The notes under the pieces are model-generated. The model was not told the origin of the DNA and did no database searches. It saw only the letters and a program-made list of their open reading frames with translations. From Natronococcus amylolyticus DSM 10524 (lineage in GTDB: Archaea > Halobacteriota > Halobacteria > Halobacteriales > Natrialbaceae), in contig NZ_AOIB01000028.1 of assembly GCF_000337675.1 (NCBI RefSeq), positions 86,140 to 150,139 on the forward strand: 64,000 nt of DNA, read 5' to 3'. Both the position numbers and the translations under genes were made by a program. Below are positions 43,628-53,117 of this stretch, in pieces. Position 1 is the first letter of the stretch; every line of letters begins with the position of its first letter.

Positions 43628-44387
43628 CGCGGCTCACCTCCGCGTCGGCGTCGTCCGCGGCGGTCGGCCGGGGCGAATCGCTCCGGTCGCGTCGGTTTCG
43701 GATCCACGTCCGGGTCCGCTCGAGGCGGTCCGAGACGATCGTCGGCACGTCGCCGACGGTCGCCGTCGAGTCCCGGAACGCGTAGGCTGCGACCAGCAAC
43801 GCGATCGCGACCAGCGCGAGGTAGCCGCCGGAACCGAACCAGGCGAGCCCGCTGATGTTGGCGATCTCGTAGGTGCCCAGCAGCGGCGGCGTGAACGACT
43901 CGATGCCGCGCATCGGCGCGTCGGGATCGAGCGCGTGGCCGGCCTGGTGGAGCCGGTACTGGATCAGCGCGAACATCGCGACGAACACCGTTATCGTTCC
44001 AGCGAGCTGGCAGGTCAGCCCGAGCTTCAGCTTGCGGACCGTCGGCGCGAGCGCGACGAACACGCCCGCTGCGGCGACCGCGACGAACGCGAGCGGGCCG
44101 ACCGACCACTCGGGGACCGCGATCGCGTTCGGATTGACGTCGTAGTTGGGATCGAGGTAGACGGGATCCGGGTAGTAGAACCCGACGTACCGGTTGAGTC
44201 CCTGCGTTTCGGCGACGTCGCCCTCGAGGCGGGGGTAGGCGTACAGTTCGACGAACAATCCGTCGGGGTACTGCGGCGCCTCGAGCGTGATCCGCCACAT
44301 CGGGAGCGCGATCGCGACGAGCAACAGCGCCGCCGCTGCGAGCGGGAGCACGCGACGGAGTTCGGACAGGTCGTTGAGTTTTGACAT
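43620..44387 (-). CDS. nos-cluster integral membrane protein
   Basis: 255 residues. A first hydrophobic helix (RVLPLAAAALLLVAIALPMW) is followed by a ~70-residue extracytoplasmic loop rich in Tyr and Pro (YAYPRLEGDVAETQGLNRYV). Three more helices follow around 95-205, then a basic-acidic cytoplasmic tail. It sits between nosZ and nosD with an 8-bp overlap onto nosD, so it is very likely part of nitrous oxide respiration. It is not a standard NosR, NosX or NosY. Membrane proteins of this position are known in other nos clusters but their role is unassigned. Confidence 0.75.
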   Translation of the reverse strand: MSKLNDLSELRRVLPLAAAALLLVAIALPMWRITLEAPQYPDGLFVELYAYPRLEGDVAETQGLNRYVGFYYPDPVYLDPNYDVNPNAIAVPEWSVGPLAFVAVAAAGVFVALAPTVRKLKLGLTCQLAGTITVFVAMFALIQYRLHQAGHALDPDAPMRGIESFTPPLLGTYEIANISGLAWFGSGGYLALVAIALLVAAYAFRDSTATVGDVPTIVSDRLERTRTWIRNRRDRSDSPRPTAADDADAEVSRDG

Positions 44388-44407
44388 GGCGGATGGGTGG
44401 GGTGTGG

Positions 44408-46315
44408 TCAGTCGGCCGGTTCGACCAGCAGCCGCGAGCGCATCTCGAGGTGGAGCGCACTACAGAAGTACGCGCAGTAGATCCAGTAGACGCCCGGCTC
44501 GTCGGCCGTAAACGTCACCTCGCGGGTTTCCTGGGGGGCGAGCTTGACGTTGACGTCGTGTTGCGGGATCGCCAGCGAGTGGATGATGTCCTCCTCGCTC
44601 TCGATGTTGGTCGACCTGATGGTGACCTCGTCGCCCTCCCGGACGGTGATGTCCTCGAAGCCGAAGTGGTTGCGCTGGTTGTACATCTCGACGCGGACCT
44701 GGTCGCCGTCGCGCTCGATGAAGTTCTCCTCGTCGTCGGCCGAGATGAAATCCAGCTCGAGGTCGTCGGGGTCGTACACTGAGGCGGGATCGAGCCGGTC
44801 GGCCCGGACGATCGAGGCGTCGTGGGGCTCGGGGTAGGTGGGGGTGTCCTTGACCAGCTCCATCCCGGCGTCGTCGTCGCCGATGTAGAACAGCTGGTCG
44901 TTCTCGGGGAACACCGGGCCTACCGGGAGGAACCGATCCTTCGAGAGTTTGTTCAGCACGATCAGCCAGTCGCCCTGCGGATCGCCGGTGTAGGATTCGG
45001 CGGCGATCAGGTGGCCGGGGCTGTAGTGGACGTCGTGTTTCTCGATGACGGGGTCCTCAGACCCCTTCTCGGCCTCGACGGCGGCTTCGATGTCCCACTT
45101 GACGACCTGGGAGTCGACGAACAGCGTCGTGTAGGCGTGGCCGCGGCCGTCGTAGGCGGTGTGCAGCGGGCCGTTCCCGACGTTGACGCGACCGACGATC
45201 GCGTCGTTGGGGTCGTCGACCTCGTTCAGCCGATCGATCTCGATGACCGTACACGTCGGGTCGAGCTTGCCGGAGGCAATCGCGTACCGTCCGTCCGGCG
45301 TGACGCTGACGCCGTGGGGGTTTGTCGGGACGTCGATGTACCGGACCAGGGGTTCATCGCCGTCGTTGAGGGAGCTGTCCTCGGTGCCGTCGACGACCGG
45401 GACGCCGTTTATCTCCTCGTACTCGCCGGCGTCGATCGCGTCCTCGATGCGGGGAATGTTGAAGGCGACCACGTAGTCGGTGTCGGCCGCCGTCATCTCC
45501 CGTTCGGTGACGCCCTCCTCGCTGTTGTAGCTGGTCGTGAAGAACCACTCGCCGTCCTTGCCCGAGTCGCCGTTGTCGAGGTTACAGTCGACGCGAACGT
45601 CCCACTCGTGGTCGAACGGGTCCGGCGACATCGCCGAGAGCGTCGACCCGTACTCGCTGGGATCGTCGAGGTCGCGGCCGTCGTTCGGAATCGGGACGCG
45701 GAGTTCGCCGACGCCGAAGACGTACCGGCTGTCGGGCATCAGCATACATGCGCCGTGGGTTCCCTGGTGGTTCGGCAGGTCGATGATCGCGTCCGTCTCG
45801 AAGTACTTCAGGTCGATCCGGGCCATCCGACCGTTGGCCTTGTCGTTGACGAACAGCCACTCGCCGTCGTACTCGTTGTCGGTCTGACTGACGCGGGGGT
45901 GGTGGGTGTCACCCCACGTGTAGCCGCCGGACTCCTGGAGCATCTCGTGGGTTTCGTCGTCGAACCCGTACCCTCGAGCGCTCTCGACGTTGAACACGGG
46001 GATGCGCATGAGCTGGCGCATCGAGGGAACCCCGTAGACGCGGATGTCGCCGGAGTGGCCGCCCGAGAGGAACGCGTAGTAGTCGTCGTGTTCGCCCGGC
46101 GGGACCTCCGTGTCGACGTCGGCCGCCGAGACCTGCTCGTCGTCGCTGAGCAGTCCGGTACAGCCCGCGAGCGATCCCATCATCCCGGTGGCGGCGCCCG
46201 CGATCATGAAGTCACGCCGCGGAATTCGTGCGAAGAGCGGATCTCTGTCGTCTACCGCGGTCGTGCTGGTCGGTTCCTCGGGGGTTGTCGGTTCGGACGC
46301 ATGTGATTTTGTCAT
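44408..46315 (-). CDS. nosZ: Nitrous oxide reductase
   Basis: 635 residues, reducing N2O to N2 on the outside of the cell. A Tat signal (RIPRRDFMIAGAATGMMGSL, lipobox LAGC) directs export. The N-terminal seven-bladed propeller carries the histidines of the CuZ cluster (SGGHSGDIRVYG, GDTHHPRVSQ, HQGTHGACM, NPHGVSV, LHTAYDG, HYSPGHLIA, EPHDASIV). The C-terminal cupredoxin has the complete CuA set C614, C618, H622 and M625 in YCAYFCSALHLEM. First gene of the nos operon, 20 nt upstream of the membrane-protein gene. The mature protein is acidic, as expected for a halophile. Confidence 0.96.
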   Translation of the reverse strand: MTKSHASEPTTPEEPTSTTAVDDRDPLFARIPRRDFMIAGAATGMMGSLAGCTGLLSDDEQVSAADVDTEVPPGEHDDYYAFLSGGHSGDIRVYGVPSMRQLMRIPVFNVESARGYGFDDETHEMLQESGGYTWGDTHHPRVSQTDNEYDGEWLFVNDKANGRMARIDLKYFETDAIIDLPNHQGTHGACMLMPDSRYVFGVGELRVPIPNDGRDLDDPSEYGSTLSAMSPDPFDHEWDVRVDCNLDNGDSGKDGEWFFTTSYNSEEGVTEREMTAADTDYVVAFNIPRIEDAIDAGEYEEINGVPVVDGTEDSSLNDGDEPLVRYIDVPTNPHGVSVTPDGRYAIASGKLDPTCTVIEIDRLNEVDDPNDAIVGRVNVGNGPLHTAYDGRGHAYTTLFVDSQVVKWDIEAAVEAEKGSEDPVIEKHDVHYSPGHLIAAESYTGDPQGDWLIVLNKLSKDRFLPVGPVFPENDQLFYIGDDDAGMELVKDTPTYPEPHDASIVRADRLDPASVYDPDDLELDFISADDEENFIERDGDQVRVEMYNQRNHFGFEDITVREGDEVTIRSTNIESEEDIIHSLAIPQHDVNVKLAPQETREVTFTADEPGVYWIYCAYFCSALHLEMRSRLLVEPAD

Positions 46316-46347
46316 CGTCTTGGGGTTGTCGCGGTGGACGTTCCTGC

Positions 46348-46414
46348 ACCTGTACAGGTCACACTCCGTCGGACACGACGTTATGGCTGTTTCAGATTCC
46401 CGTCACTTGGGAAT
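46348..46414. promoter_or_regulatory. Palindromes in the nosZ promoter region
   Basis: ACCTGTACAGGT (46348-46359) is a perfect 12-bp palindrome. ATTCCC and GGGAAT (46396-46401 and 46409-46414, 7-nt spacer) form an inverted repeat. The second overlaps a TATA-like element for the minus-strand operon, CCCTATATTC (46410-46419). They are good candidates for binding of an anaerobic or NO-responsive regulator. Confidence 0.5.
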
Positions 46415-46419
46415 ATAGG

Positions 46420-47157
46420 GGGGAACTGGTTCGGCCGAAAGAACACGTATCCTGGCGGTGTAGTTCCTCTACCGCTCACTCCTATTCTCCAGAGGCGTAG
46501 GTAGGAAATATTATGAAACTGGGGTAGCACCACTCACGTTCGTCAGCAGTAGCGGACGCCTGCTCGAGCGAGCACCGTGCGATCGGCGTCCGAACCGTTC
46601 GAACCCGCTCGTTTCGCGTTCATCTCCGACCGTTCCGGCGGATTGCGGCATCGATCGACCGGGTGTCGGGAGATCGGCTCCCTGTCGACACTCGTCTGGG
46701 TCCGCTCGCCGGTCGGCTTCTCGAAGACCCGCTCGGTGCGATCGGTCCCGATGATCCCGTCCTCGAGAAGCACGGCGACGTTCCGCCGCCGAACGGCCGA
46801 CTACCGGGAGCGAACGGGTGCCTCGGAGTGTTCGATGCCTCGTCCTCGAGGCGTTCCGCCGGTGACGTGTTGTGGATCGGTTCCCGTCAGCGCATCGTGT
46901 CCCCCCGTCGGGACTGAGCGTCCGGCCCGTGTAGTAGTCGCCGCCGAGCAAGACTACTATTGACGGTGTCACTCGCATGGCTACCGCTCGCGTGATACGC
47001 CCCACAGCAGGAGATCTCTCCGCTCGCGAGCAGGTGCCGAGGTACCATCCGTCGGACTCGGCGGTTTTCGGGGTACGCTTCCGCGCGAACCCGTAACTGG
47101 CACGCGCTCGGACCAGCCAGGGACAAACACTAAGCCACAGCTACCGAATGGTGGCGG
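46420..47157. other. Region without recognised gene
   Basis: About 740 nt between nosZ and a small membrane-protein gene. Frames up to 160 codons exist but none shows a protein-like composition or a known motif. Possibly the upstream part of the nos promoter plus decayed DNA. Confidence 0.4.
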
Positions 47158-47349
47158 ATGGTAACCGTGCTCGACACGCTGGGTTCCACTCAGGTTGTCA
47201 CGGGTGTCCTGCTCGCCGCTGCCGCCGCAGCTTCGCTCGTACTGCTCGATGTCCTCCCGACCACCGTTCTCTGGGTCTCGCTGCTCGCCGCGCTGTTCAT
47301 GATCGTCGTGGAGTTCTCCCTGCTGGTTCGTACGAAACTCGCGGCTTGA
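47158..47349 (+). CDS. Small two-helix membrane protein
   Basis: 63 residues with two strong hydrophobic segments (VVTGVLLAAAAAASLVLLDV and TVLWVSLLAALFMIVVEFSL) and a short basic end (RTKLAA). The composition is clearly that of a membrane protein. No family recognised. Confidence 0.6.
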   Translation: MVTVLDTLGSTQVVTGVLLAAAAAASLVLLDVLPTTVLWVSLLAALFMIVVEFSLLVRTKLAA

Positions 47350-47914
47350 ACGCCCCGTCGCGAAACACGATTCGACGGTTCTGGAGAATTCCTCCAGATA
47401 TGGCATTTCACGAGCGACACCGGATACGCGACGCGAACTCGGTGTTCCCTTCCCTCTGGCGGGGCGACTACGAGGAGCGAACGCAGGTTCGACGATGGAT
47501 CTCACGGAACGCAGTCCTTCCGACCGACTGTCCGTCCGGAGCAGGTGCTCCACCGCATTTCGTAACGGCTACCGAGAACGTCGAGGTCGTTTCCTGACGG
47601 AGACGAGTGTGGTCTTTGCCGCTGTTCGCTCCTCTCGAAGCGGCGCCGCCACAGGCGGTCGTCACCGCTCCCTCGCTCGAGATGGGGGCTTCGCACAGCA
47701 ACTCAATCGGTCGAACAGCGATCTTCCACGTCTCGTCGTTCCTCCGGTGACAGAAACGGTTCGTTGCTCACCAGCAAAGCGACTATTACTTGGTACGAGT
47801 ATCGAACCCGTACCCTCTCGACTCCAGTTGCGAACAACGGACATTCACCGAGAAACTAGTAGCCACTCAAGCGGAAATTATACGGTAATTGTCCTCCCAG
47901 TTCGAACCGGGATT
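47350..47914. other. Intergenic region with promoter of the next gene
   Basis: No gene recognised in about 560 nt. CTGGAG and CTCCAG form an inverted repeat at about 47383-47399, past the small gene. A TATA-like AAATTATACGG at about 47876-47886 lies about 30 nt before the next ATG. Confidence 0.4.
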
Positions 47915-48901
47915 ATGGTTTCACCAGGGGAGCTTCGACTGATCGATACGCTGCTCGAGGACGACGCCTTCGAGCCCGACATCTCCGACGACGGGTCGGT
48001 GAACTACTCGGCCGCCGCCGACCTGCTCGACGAGATCGACGACGATCCGACCGTCGTCCTCGAGCGGTTCGCCACTCGAGGGGTACTGGCCGACGGGTTC
48101 GTCTCGAAGGTGTACGTCTGCCCCGAGTGTACGAGCGAGGGGTTACAGTACACGACCGTCTGTCCGGCCTGCGGGGATCCACAGGCTATCGAGACGACCG
48201 TGCTCGAGCACGTCTGTGGCTACGCGGGTCCCGAATCGGAGTTCGAGTCCGAGGCCGGCTACCGCTGTCCCGACTGCGAGCAGGACCTCGAGTCCGTCGA
48301 CATCGAGAAGAAACTCCGCTACAGCTGCCAGGAGTGTACCGAGTCGTTCGACGTGCCGGACGACCGACTTCGGTGCCGGGAGTGCTCGTCGATGTTCCCC
48401 CCGCTGGAGACGATCGAACGGGTCCTGTACCGGTACACGCTCACTCCCGAGGGCGAGACGTGGCTTGCCCGTCAGAAGGCGGCCCGTCGGACGGCCGCGG
48501 AGGCGCTAGAGGAGCGTCGCTTCGAGACCGAGATCGACACCACCGTCGGCGACGACGGGTCCCGACGCGTTCACGTCCTCGCCGAGGACGGGCTGATGGG
48601 CGAACGACGGATCGTCAGCGTCCACGAGACGCCCGACGCCGAGAGCGTCGACGAGTTCTGTGCGTTCGCGGAATCGGTCGGCGCACACCCGGTCGTCGTG
48701 ACGACCTCGGGAACCGTCGAGACCGACGTCGCGAAGCGAGCGGAGGGCTCGGAGCTGACGGTGCTGACGTTCGACGAGGACGGGGAGAGCACGCTCGAGC
48801 CCGAGTACGACACGACCGAGAGCGTCGGTGCCTATCGACCCGGACTGTTCGAACGCCTCACCGCTGCGCTCGAGGTTCCCGGCCGAAACGGTCGTCAGTG
48901 A
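47915..48901 (+). CDS. Multi-zinc-ribbon protein, TackOD1-like output domain
   Basis: 328 residues from the leaderless ATG at 47915 (MVSPGELRLIDTLLEDDAFE). The central part has many paired cysteines (YVCPECTSEG, TTVCPACGDP, HVCGYAGPE, YRCPDCEQD, YSCQECTESF, LRCRECSSMF), typical of the TackOD1-type metal-binding output domain. The last ~140 residues form an alpha/beta domain (VHVLAEDGLMGERRIVSV, HPVVVTTSGTVETDVAKR) that could be a receiver-like or nuclease-like fold. Probably a regulator. The upstream reading frame is not used. Confidence 0.65.
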   Translation: MVSPGELRLIDTLLEDDAFEPDISDDGSVNYSAAADLLDEIDDDPTVVLERFATRGVLADGFVSKVYVCPECTSEGLQYTTVCPACGDPQAIETTVLEHVCGYAGPESEFESEAGYRCPDCEQDLESVDIEKKLRYSCQECTESFDVPDDRLRCRECSSMFPPLETIERVLYRYTLTPEGETWLARQKAARRTAAEALEERRFETEIDTTVGDDGSRRVHVLAEDGLMGERRIVSVHETPDAESVDEFCAFAESVGAHPVVVTTSGTVETDVAKRAEGSELTVLTFDEDGESTLEPEYDTTESVGAYRPGLFERLTAALEVPGRNGRQ

Positions 48902-49390
48902 GGGCAGCCAACACGAGCGTTTTCGGAGTGTCGAAAGGGACGTCGGTCGGTCCCTTCGAGGAGCCGTTTCGGTCCCGATCGTTCGTCTCTGCGGCGGCAG
49001 CGCCGGTTCCGACGGTCACGCCACGTCTCACGTCTCGCCGGTTTCGTCACAGTCTCGAGGACGCAGACTCGATTCGGTTCGTTACCTTCGTCTTCGCCGC
49101 CGGAATTGGCGGGCAGGACGAACCGAACAGCGACTGACTCTGGCCGCCTGAAACCGTTCACGGAACCGCAGATTTCCCCACCTCAATCTTCCTCCCAGGT
49201 ACGTTACAGTATGACTGTCAGAACTACCACACGGGGGTTGCTTTTCTGATAGTCCGTAACCTGAAAGGAACGCCACAGGTTTATAAGCGTGGCTCGCTAG
49301 AATATAGATAGTTACTCGAGGTGTGTCGGGAACGATTTCCGGCCCGCTGCGCCAACAGCGGACCTCGTGTCCTCCGGGATCTCAGAGAAC
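48902..49390. other. Intergenic region, nothing recognised
   Basis: About 490 nt with no convincing gene. It includes TTTATAAGC at about 49279 and GAATATAGATAG at about 49299, possible promoter elements for the gene at 49391. Confidence 0.4.
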
Positions 49391-49792
49391 ATGAATACGA
49401 AAACGAGAGACGGTAATAAACGTACCGCCGGTAGCGCCCCCGCCCGAGACGTCGCGCTGATCGACGAGCAGACGATCCACCGGCTCGAGGACGACGATAC
49501 CGAACGATCGGGGTGTCGGTTCGCCGCCGTCGCCCGCTCGCTCGAGGAGGTTTCGATTCCGAACGTACGATTCGACCTCCCGGTGACTCGCGTCGCCTAC
49601 GTCGACGAGAACGGCCGGTACGGGATCGAGCGGGAGCTCTTCGGCCACCGCGAGGACTGGCAGGGAGTTCCGCGAACGATCGTCGTTTCGGAGGACAGCT
49701 ACGACATCGTCCGGGAGCTTCCAGACAGTCACCGCGACCGGTACCGTCCGATTCTGGACGTGTACGAGCGTGTCCTCGAGGACGAACGGTAG
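49391..49792 (+). CDS. Conserved hypothetical protein
   Basis: 133 residues from the ATG at 49391 (MNTKTRDGNKRTAGSAPARD). Mixed alpha/beta. The first 40 residues are polar, followed by a compact region (FAAVARSLEEVSIPNVRFDL, VTRVAYVDENGRYGIERELF, IVVSEDSYDIVRELPDSHRD). No domain recognised. Codon usage is typical of the window. Confidence 0.55.
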   Translation: MNTKTRDGNKRTAGSAPARDVALIDEQTIHRLEDDDTERSGCRFAAVARSLEEVSIPNVRFDLPVTRVAYVDENGRYGIERELFGHREDWQGVPRTIVVSEDSYDIVRELPDSHRDRYRPILDVYERVLEDER

Positions 49793-49849
49793 CGACGGCG
49801 GAGCGCGGTCCGACGGCACCGCTTCGACGGGTCCCCGAAACGGAACCCC

Positions 49850-51178
49850 TCACTCCTCGAGCGACTCATCGATCCGGCCGCCGTACCTGCTGGCGACGTC
49901 GATCCGGAACTCGGCGAGCACATCGCGACCGAGCAGGATCGGATACTGTTCTCCGGCTCGGTCCTCGACGATCGCGTCGACGGTTCGTTCGGTTCCTGCG
50001 ACGCCGACAACGACGTCCACGACGGGTCGCCGACGACGGCCGTTCTCGACGGAGTCGGTCGTTCCGACCTGGATCGGACCGGCGCCGATCGCGGCCGCGA
50101 GCTGCAGATCGATCCGAGTTCGCGCGTTGACCGGTTCGGCCCGGCCAGCCACCGACTTCGTGTCGGTCGTGCCGCTGACGACGACGCGTTCGGTGAGCCC
50201 GACGACCGGTGCGTCGCTCCCGATCGGCTCGGCCTCGCTCGGGACACACGACGGAACCGAATCGTCGAGCGTCGCCCGCAACTGCTCGACTAGCTCGTCG
50301 TCGACCGACCCTCCAACGCGCTCGACCGCGACTTTCGCGATGACGGGCGCCGGACTCCGCCCCGTCGCGCGGAACAGTCCCCTGAATCCGGCGGTCGGGT
50401 TGACCTCGAGAACGTACCAGCCGTCCTCGCCCTCGATGAGGTCCACGCCGGCGCAGTCCAGTCCGACCGCGGACGCCGCGGTCGTCGCGGTGTCTTCGAC
50501 AGTGGCGGGTAGCGCGTCGGTCGCGTCCTCGACGGACCCGCCGCGTGCGACGTTCGTCCGCCACTCCTCCTCGTCGGCGTAGCGGTACATCGCGCCGACG
50601 ACGGTTCCGTCGACGACGTAGACGCGGAGATCCCGGGTTCGCTCGCGGTCCGCGCGAACGAGTTCCTGCAGGAACGCGCGCCGCGTCCCGACGGTTCCGG
50701 TGAGCAGGTCGTTCTGGCGGACCTTCCACGCGCCGCCGCCGTGGGTTCCGACGATCGTCTTGTAGACGAACTCCTCGCCGAACGTCGGGCCGACCCGCCC
50801 GACTGTCGTCGTTCCCATCGCCAGCGCCGTCTCCGGAATCGGCACACCCGCTGCGACCATCGTCGCGGCGGCGGCGATCTTGTGGGAGGCGAGCGCCGCG
50901 GCGTTAGGATCGTTCACTATCGGCCGAAATCGAGCGATCGCGTTCGCGATTCCGACGGCCTCGACGGGCTGGGTCGCCGTCGACAGCAGCAGGCGGTTGA
51001 TCACTACGTCCACGTCCGGCTCGAGAACGAACGTACCGTCCGTAAATCGCAGGAGGACGTTGTTTTCGCGGAGCCAGACGGGCTCGTGGCCGAGCTCCTC
51101 GACGGCGTTGCAGATCGCCTTCGACTCCTTGCTATCGTGAAAACTCAAAACGCCGACCCGAACCGAATTGTCGTCCAT
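49850..51178 (-). CDS. RimK-type ATP-grasp protein fused to a retropepsin-like (RimB/DUF785) domain
   Basis: 442 residues. Residues 1-300 are an ATP-grasp ligase of the RimK/LysX type (VGVLSFHDSKESKAICNAVE, RLLLSTATQPVEAVGIANAI, FVYKTIVGTHGGGAWKVRQN, YVLEVNPTAGFRGLFRAT). Residues ~325-442 resemble the ATP-dependent zinc protease/RimB-like aspartyl-protease domain, but the D-T-G motif is changed to ARTRIDLQLAAAIGAG, and QYPILLGRDVLAEFRIDVAS follows. Such ligases add amino acids or glutamate to proteins or small carriers. The fusion suggests linked addition and removal or a substrate-binding role. Confidence 0.8.
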   Translation of the reverse strand: MDDNSVRVGVLSFHDSKESKAICNAVEELGHEPVWLRENNVLLRFTDGTFVLEPDVDVVINRLLLSTATQPVEAVGIANAIARFRPIVNDPNAAALASHKIAAAATMVAAGVPIPETALAMGTTTVGRVGPTFGEEFVYKTIVGTHGGGAWKVRQNDLLTGTVGTRRAFLQELVRADRERTRDLRVYVVDGTVVGAMYRYADEEEWRTNVARGGSVEDATDALPATVEDTATTAASAVGLDCAGVDLIEGEDGWYVLEVNPTAGFRGLFRATGRSPAPVIAKVAVERVGGSVDDELVEQLRATLDDSVPSCVPSEAEPIGSDAPVVGLTERVVVSGTTDTKSVAGRAEPVNARTRIDLQLAAAIGAGPIQVGTTDSVENGRRRRPVVDVVVGVAGTERTVDAIVEDRAGEQYPILLGRDVLAEFRIDVASRYGGRIDESLEE

Positions 51179-51352
51179 GTGCCGCTCTACGGCGTGCGAA
51201 TCGGTAAAACCGTAGCCCGAAAGCTGACTCGAGCGGGCGGATTCAGGTGAGTGTCCGTCCTCGAGCCGAGGTGACCATTTCGCTCATCCCGGTGTGAATG
51301 TCTCGTTTCCGTACAGCAAGGTACTTTCACCTCTCCCGTTCTCCATACCGGT

Positions 51353-51802
51353 ATGCAAGGGCTTCGCTGGCTTCAGCTGAGCGCCGACGAGATGAGCGAA
51401 TTCCTCGGTCGAGGCGGGGTCGGGGTTATCTCCTTCGCGACGGGCGCGGACGACCCTCCGGTCTCGGTTCCCGTTTCCTACGGGTACAACCCGGACGAGG
51501 GAGCGCTCTACTACCGACTCTCGATGCCGAAGGACGGCCGGAAGGCTGAGCTCGTCGACCGATCCGTCTCGTTCGTCACGCATCGGAACACCGACGACGG
51601 CTGGCGGAGCGTCGTCGCCAGCGGCGAACTCGAGGAAATCTCCGACGATCCGTTCGATCCAGGCGCGCTCCACGGGATGTGGGCCGTCGAGATCCCGCTC
51701 GTCGACGTCTTCGAACGACCGCCGAAGGAGGTGGCGTTTCGCTTCTTCCGCCTCGAGCCCGAGACGATGACGGGGCGGAAGGAGGTTCGAACCGACTCCT
51801 GA
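51353..51802 (+). CDS. Pyridoxamine 5'-phosphate oxidase-family protein
   Basis: 149 residues with the split-barrel FMN fold (GLRWLQLSADEMSEFLGRGG, GVISFATGADDPPVSVPVSY, RGG-type DGRKAELVDRSVSFVTHRNT). Typical haloarchaeal PPOX-like protein, which may bind FMN or F420. Substrate unknown. A second family member is at 55621. Confidence 0.8.
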   Translation: MQGLRWLQLSADEMSEFLGRGGVGVISFATGADDPPVSVPVSYGYNPDEGALYYRLSMPKDGRKAELVDRSVSFVTHRNTDDGWRSVVASGELEEISDDPFDPGALHGMWAVEIPLVDVFERPPKEVAFRFFRLEPETMTGRKEVRTDS

Positions 51803-51888
51803 TACCGGCGGATCGAGCGCGTCCCGGTCGCCGAGTCGGGCTGGTATCCTGCCGAGCGGGACGAGTTCCGCCAGCGAGCCAGACGCCG

Positions 51889-52620
51889 TCACTCGAGCCG
51901 AGCGTCGGTGATCCGCAGCCGGCCCCACTCCCCGTTCCACTCCCGTTCGAACTCGAGTGCAATGGAGCGCGTCATATGCGGACCGTCGATCACGATTGTC
52001 TCGAACTCCCCGTCCTCGCCCAGGAGATGAGTTCCGTGCTCGCGACGGATCGCCTCTAGATCGGCCAGGGCGTCCCGGTCCAGCCGCCGACCGAGCCAGT
52101 CCGCGTCGAACCCGGGAGCCGACACTTCTACGATCACGATCCCGAGGCCGCCGTCGATCATCGCCGTCGCGAGCTCCCGCGGCTCCGCTCGCCACAGCGG
52201 CGCGAGAAAGTCACAGCCGAGTCCGTCACAGAGCGATCGCAGGCGGTCGGCCTGGAACTCGCTTTCGACGACGCCGGCGACGACACCCTCGAGCCCGCCG
52301 TCGAACGCGTCGTCGAGACGCTCGAGTGCGACCTCCAGCGGCTCGAGATCCTCGACTCCGTTCGCCGGGGTCGGTCGTAGATCGGGCGGTTCGATATCGG
52401 TCGTGGGAAGCCCCGCATCGGCGGTGGGGATCCCGATACTTCGTGCTGCCAGCCGGGCGACCGACGTCGCCGGGGCGTGATAGGTGTGACTCCCCTCCGG
52501 AGGGCGAACGGCGACGAGCCGGCGAACGTCGCGGCCTGCCTCCAGCGCCCGGTACAGCGCCCACGAGGAATCCTTTCCGCCGGAAAACAGCGCGACCCAG
52601 CCGCCATCGGATGCGACCAT
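51889..52620 (-). CDS. dph6: Diphthine-ammonia ligase (Dph6-type ATP pyrophosphatase)
   Basis: 243 residues. The PP-loop is ALFSGGKDSSWALYRALEAG (residues 13-18 SGGKDS), followed by VRPPEGSHTYHAP and FLAPLWRAEPRELATAMIDG. The domain order matches the archaeal Dph6 family, which amidates diphthine on elongation factor 2. An upstream in-frame start adds ten residues and is less likely. Confidence 0.85.
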   Translation of the reverse strand: MVASDGGWVALFSGGKDSSWALYRALEAGRDVRRLVAVRPPEGSHTYHAPATSVARLAARSIGIPTADAGLPTTDIEPPDLRPTPANGVEDLEPLEVALERLDDAFDGGLEGVVAGVVESEFQADRLRSLCDGLGCDFLAPLWRAEPRELATAMIDGGLGIVIVEVSAPGFDADWLGRRLDRDALADLEAIRREHGTHLLGEDGEFETIVIDGPHMTRSIALEFEREWNGEWGRLRITDARLE

Positions 52621-52724
52621 AGGTACACTTCGTTCCCGCTCGATAAACATCCGGGGGCAGACGGGGCTCGAGCGCGGCTGTTCGCAGCGCCAGGCCTATC
52701 ACGGAGTCGGTCGTCGAGTCGTCC

Positions 52725-53117
52725 ATGCAGATCGACGTTCGGACGAACGAGCGGGTCGATATCGTCGACGTCACCGCCGACGTCGCCGATGCAGTCCCGA
52801 CCGATCTCGAGAGCGGGCTCTGCACCGCGTACGTCCCGCACACGACGGCCGGCGTGATCGTCAACGAGCGCGAGGACCGGCTCCTCTCGGATCTCGAGGA
52901 TGCGCTCGAGCGCCTCGTCCCGCGCGGCGAGGGGTACGCCCACGACGCGATCGACGACAACGCGGACGCCCACCTGCGGTCGACCCTGCTCGGCGAGAGC
53001 GTCACGGTTCCCGTCGTCGACGGCGACCTCGCGCTCGGGACCTGGCAGGCGATCCTGTTCGTCGACTGCGACGGCCCGAGGCAGCGTCGGCTTCGGGTGA
53101 CGACCGTCTCGGCGTAG
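52725..53117 (+). CDS. YjbQ/UPF0047 family protein (secondary thiamine-phosphate synthase type)
   Basis: 130 residues with the family signatures CTAYVPHTTAGVIVNERED, AIDDNADAHLRSTLLGESVT and GTWQAILFVDCDGPRQRRLR. YjbQ proteins show thiamine-phosphate synthase side activity and bind metals through conserved His and Glu. Physiological role uncertain. Divergent from dph6. Confidence 0.88.
   Translation: MQIDVRTNERVDIVDVTADVADAVPTDLESGLCTAYVPHTTAGVIVNEREDRLLSDLEDALERLVPRGEGYAHDAIDDNADAHLRSTLLGESVTVPVVDGDLALGTWQAILFVDCDGPRQRRLRVTTVSA

Noticed and set aside
44822-46306. Plus-strand frame opposite nosZ
   Set aside because: Antisense shadow; nosZ has all copper ligands on the minus strand.
46543-46963. 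Short frames on both strands between nosZ and the small membrane gene
   Set aside because: No domain, no promoter spacing, and composition typical of non-coding GC-rich DNA.
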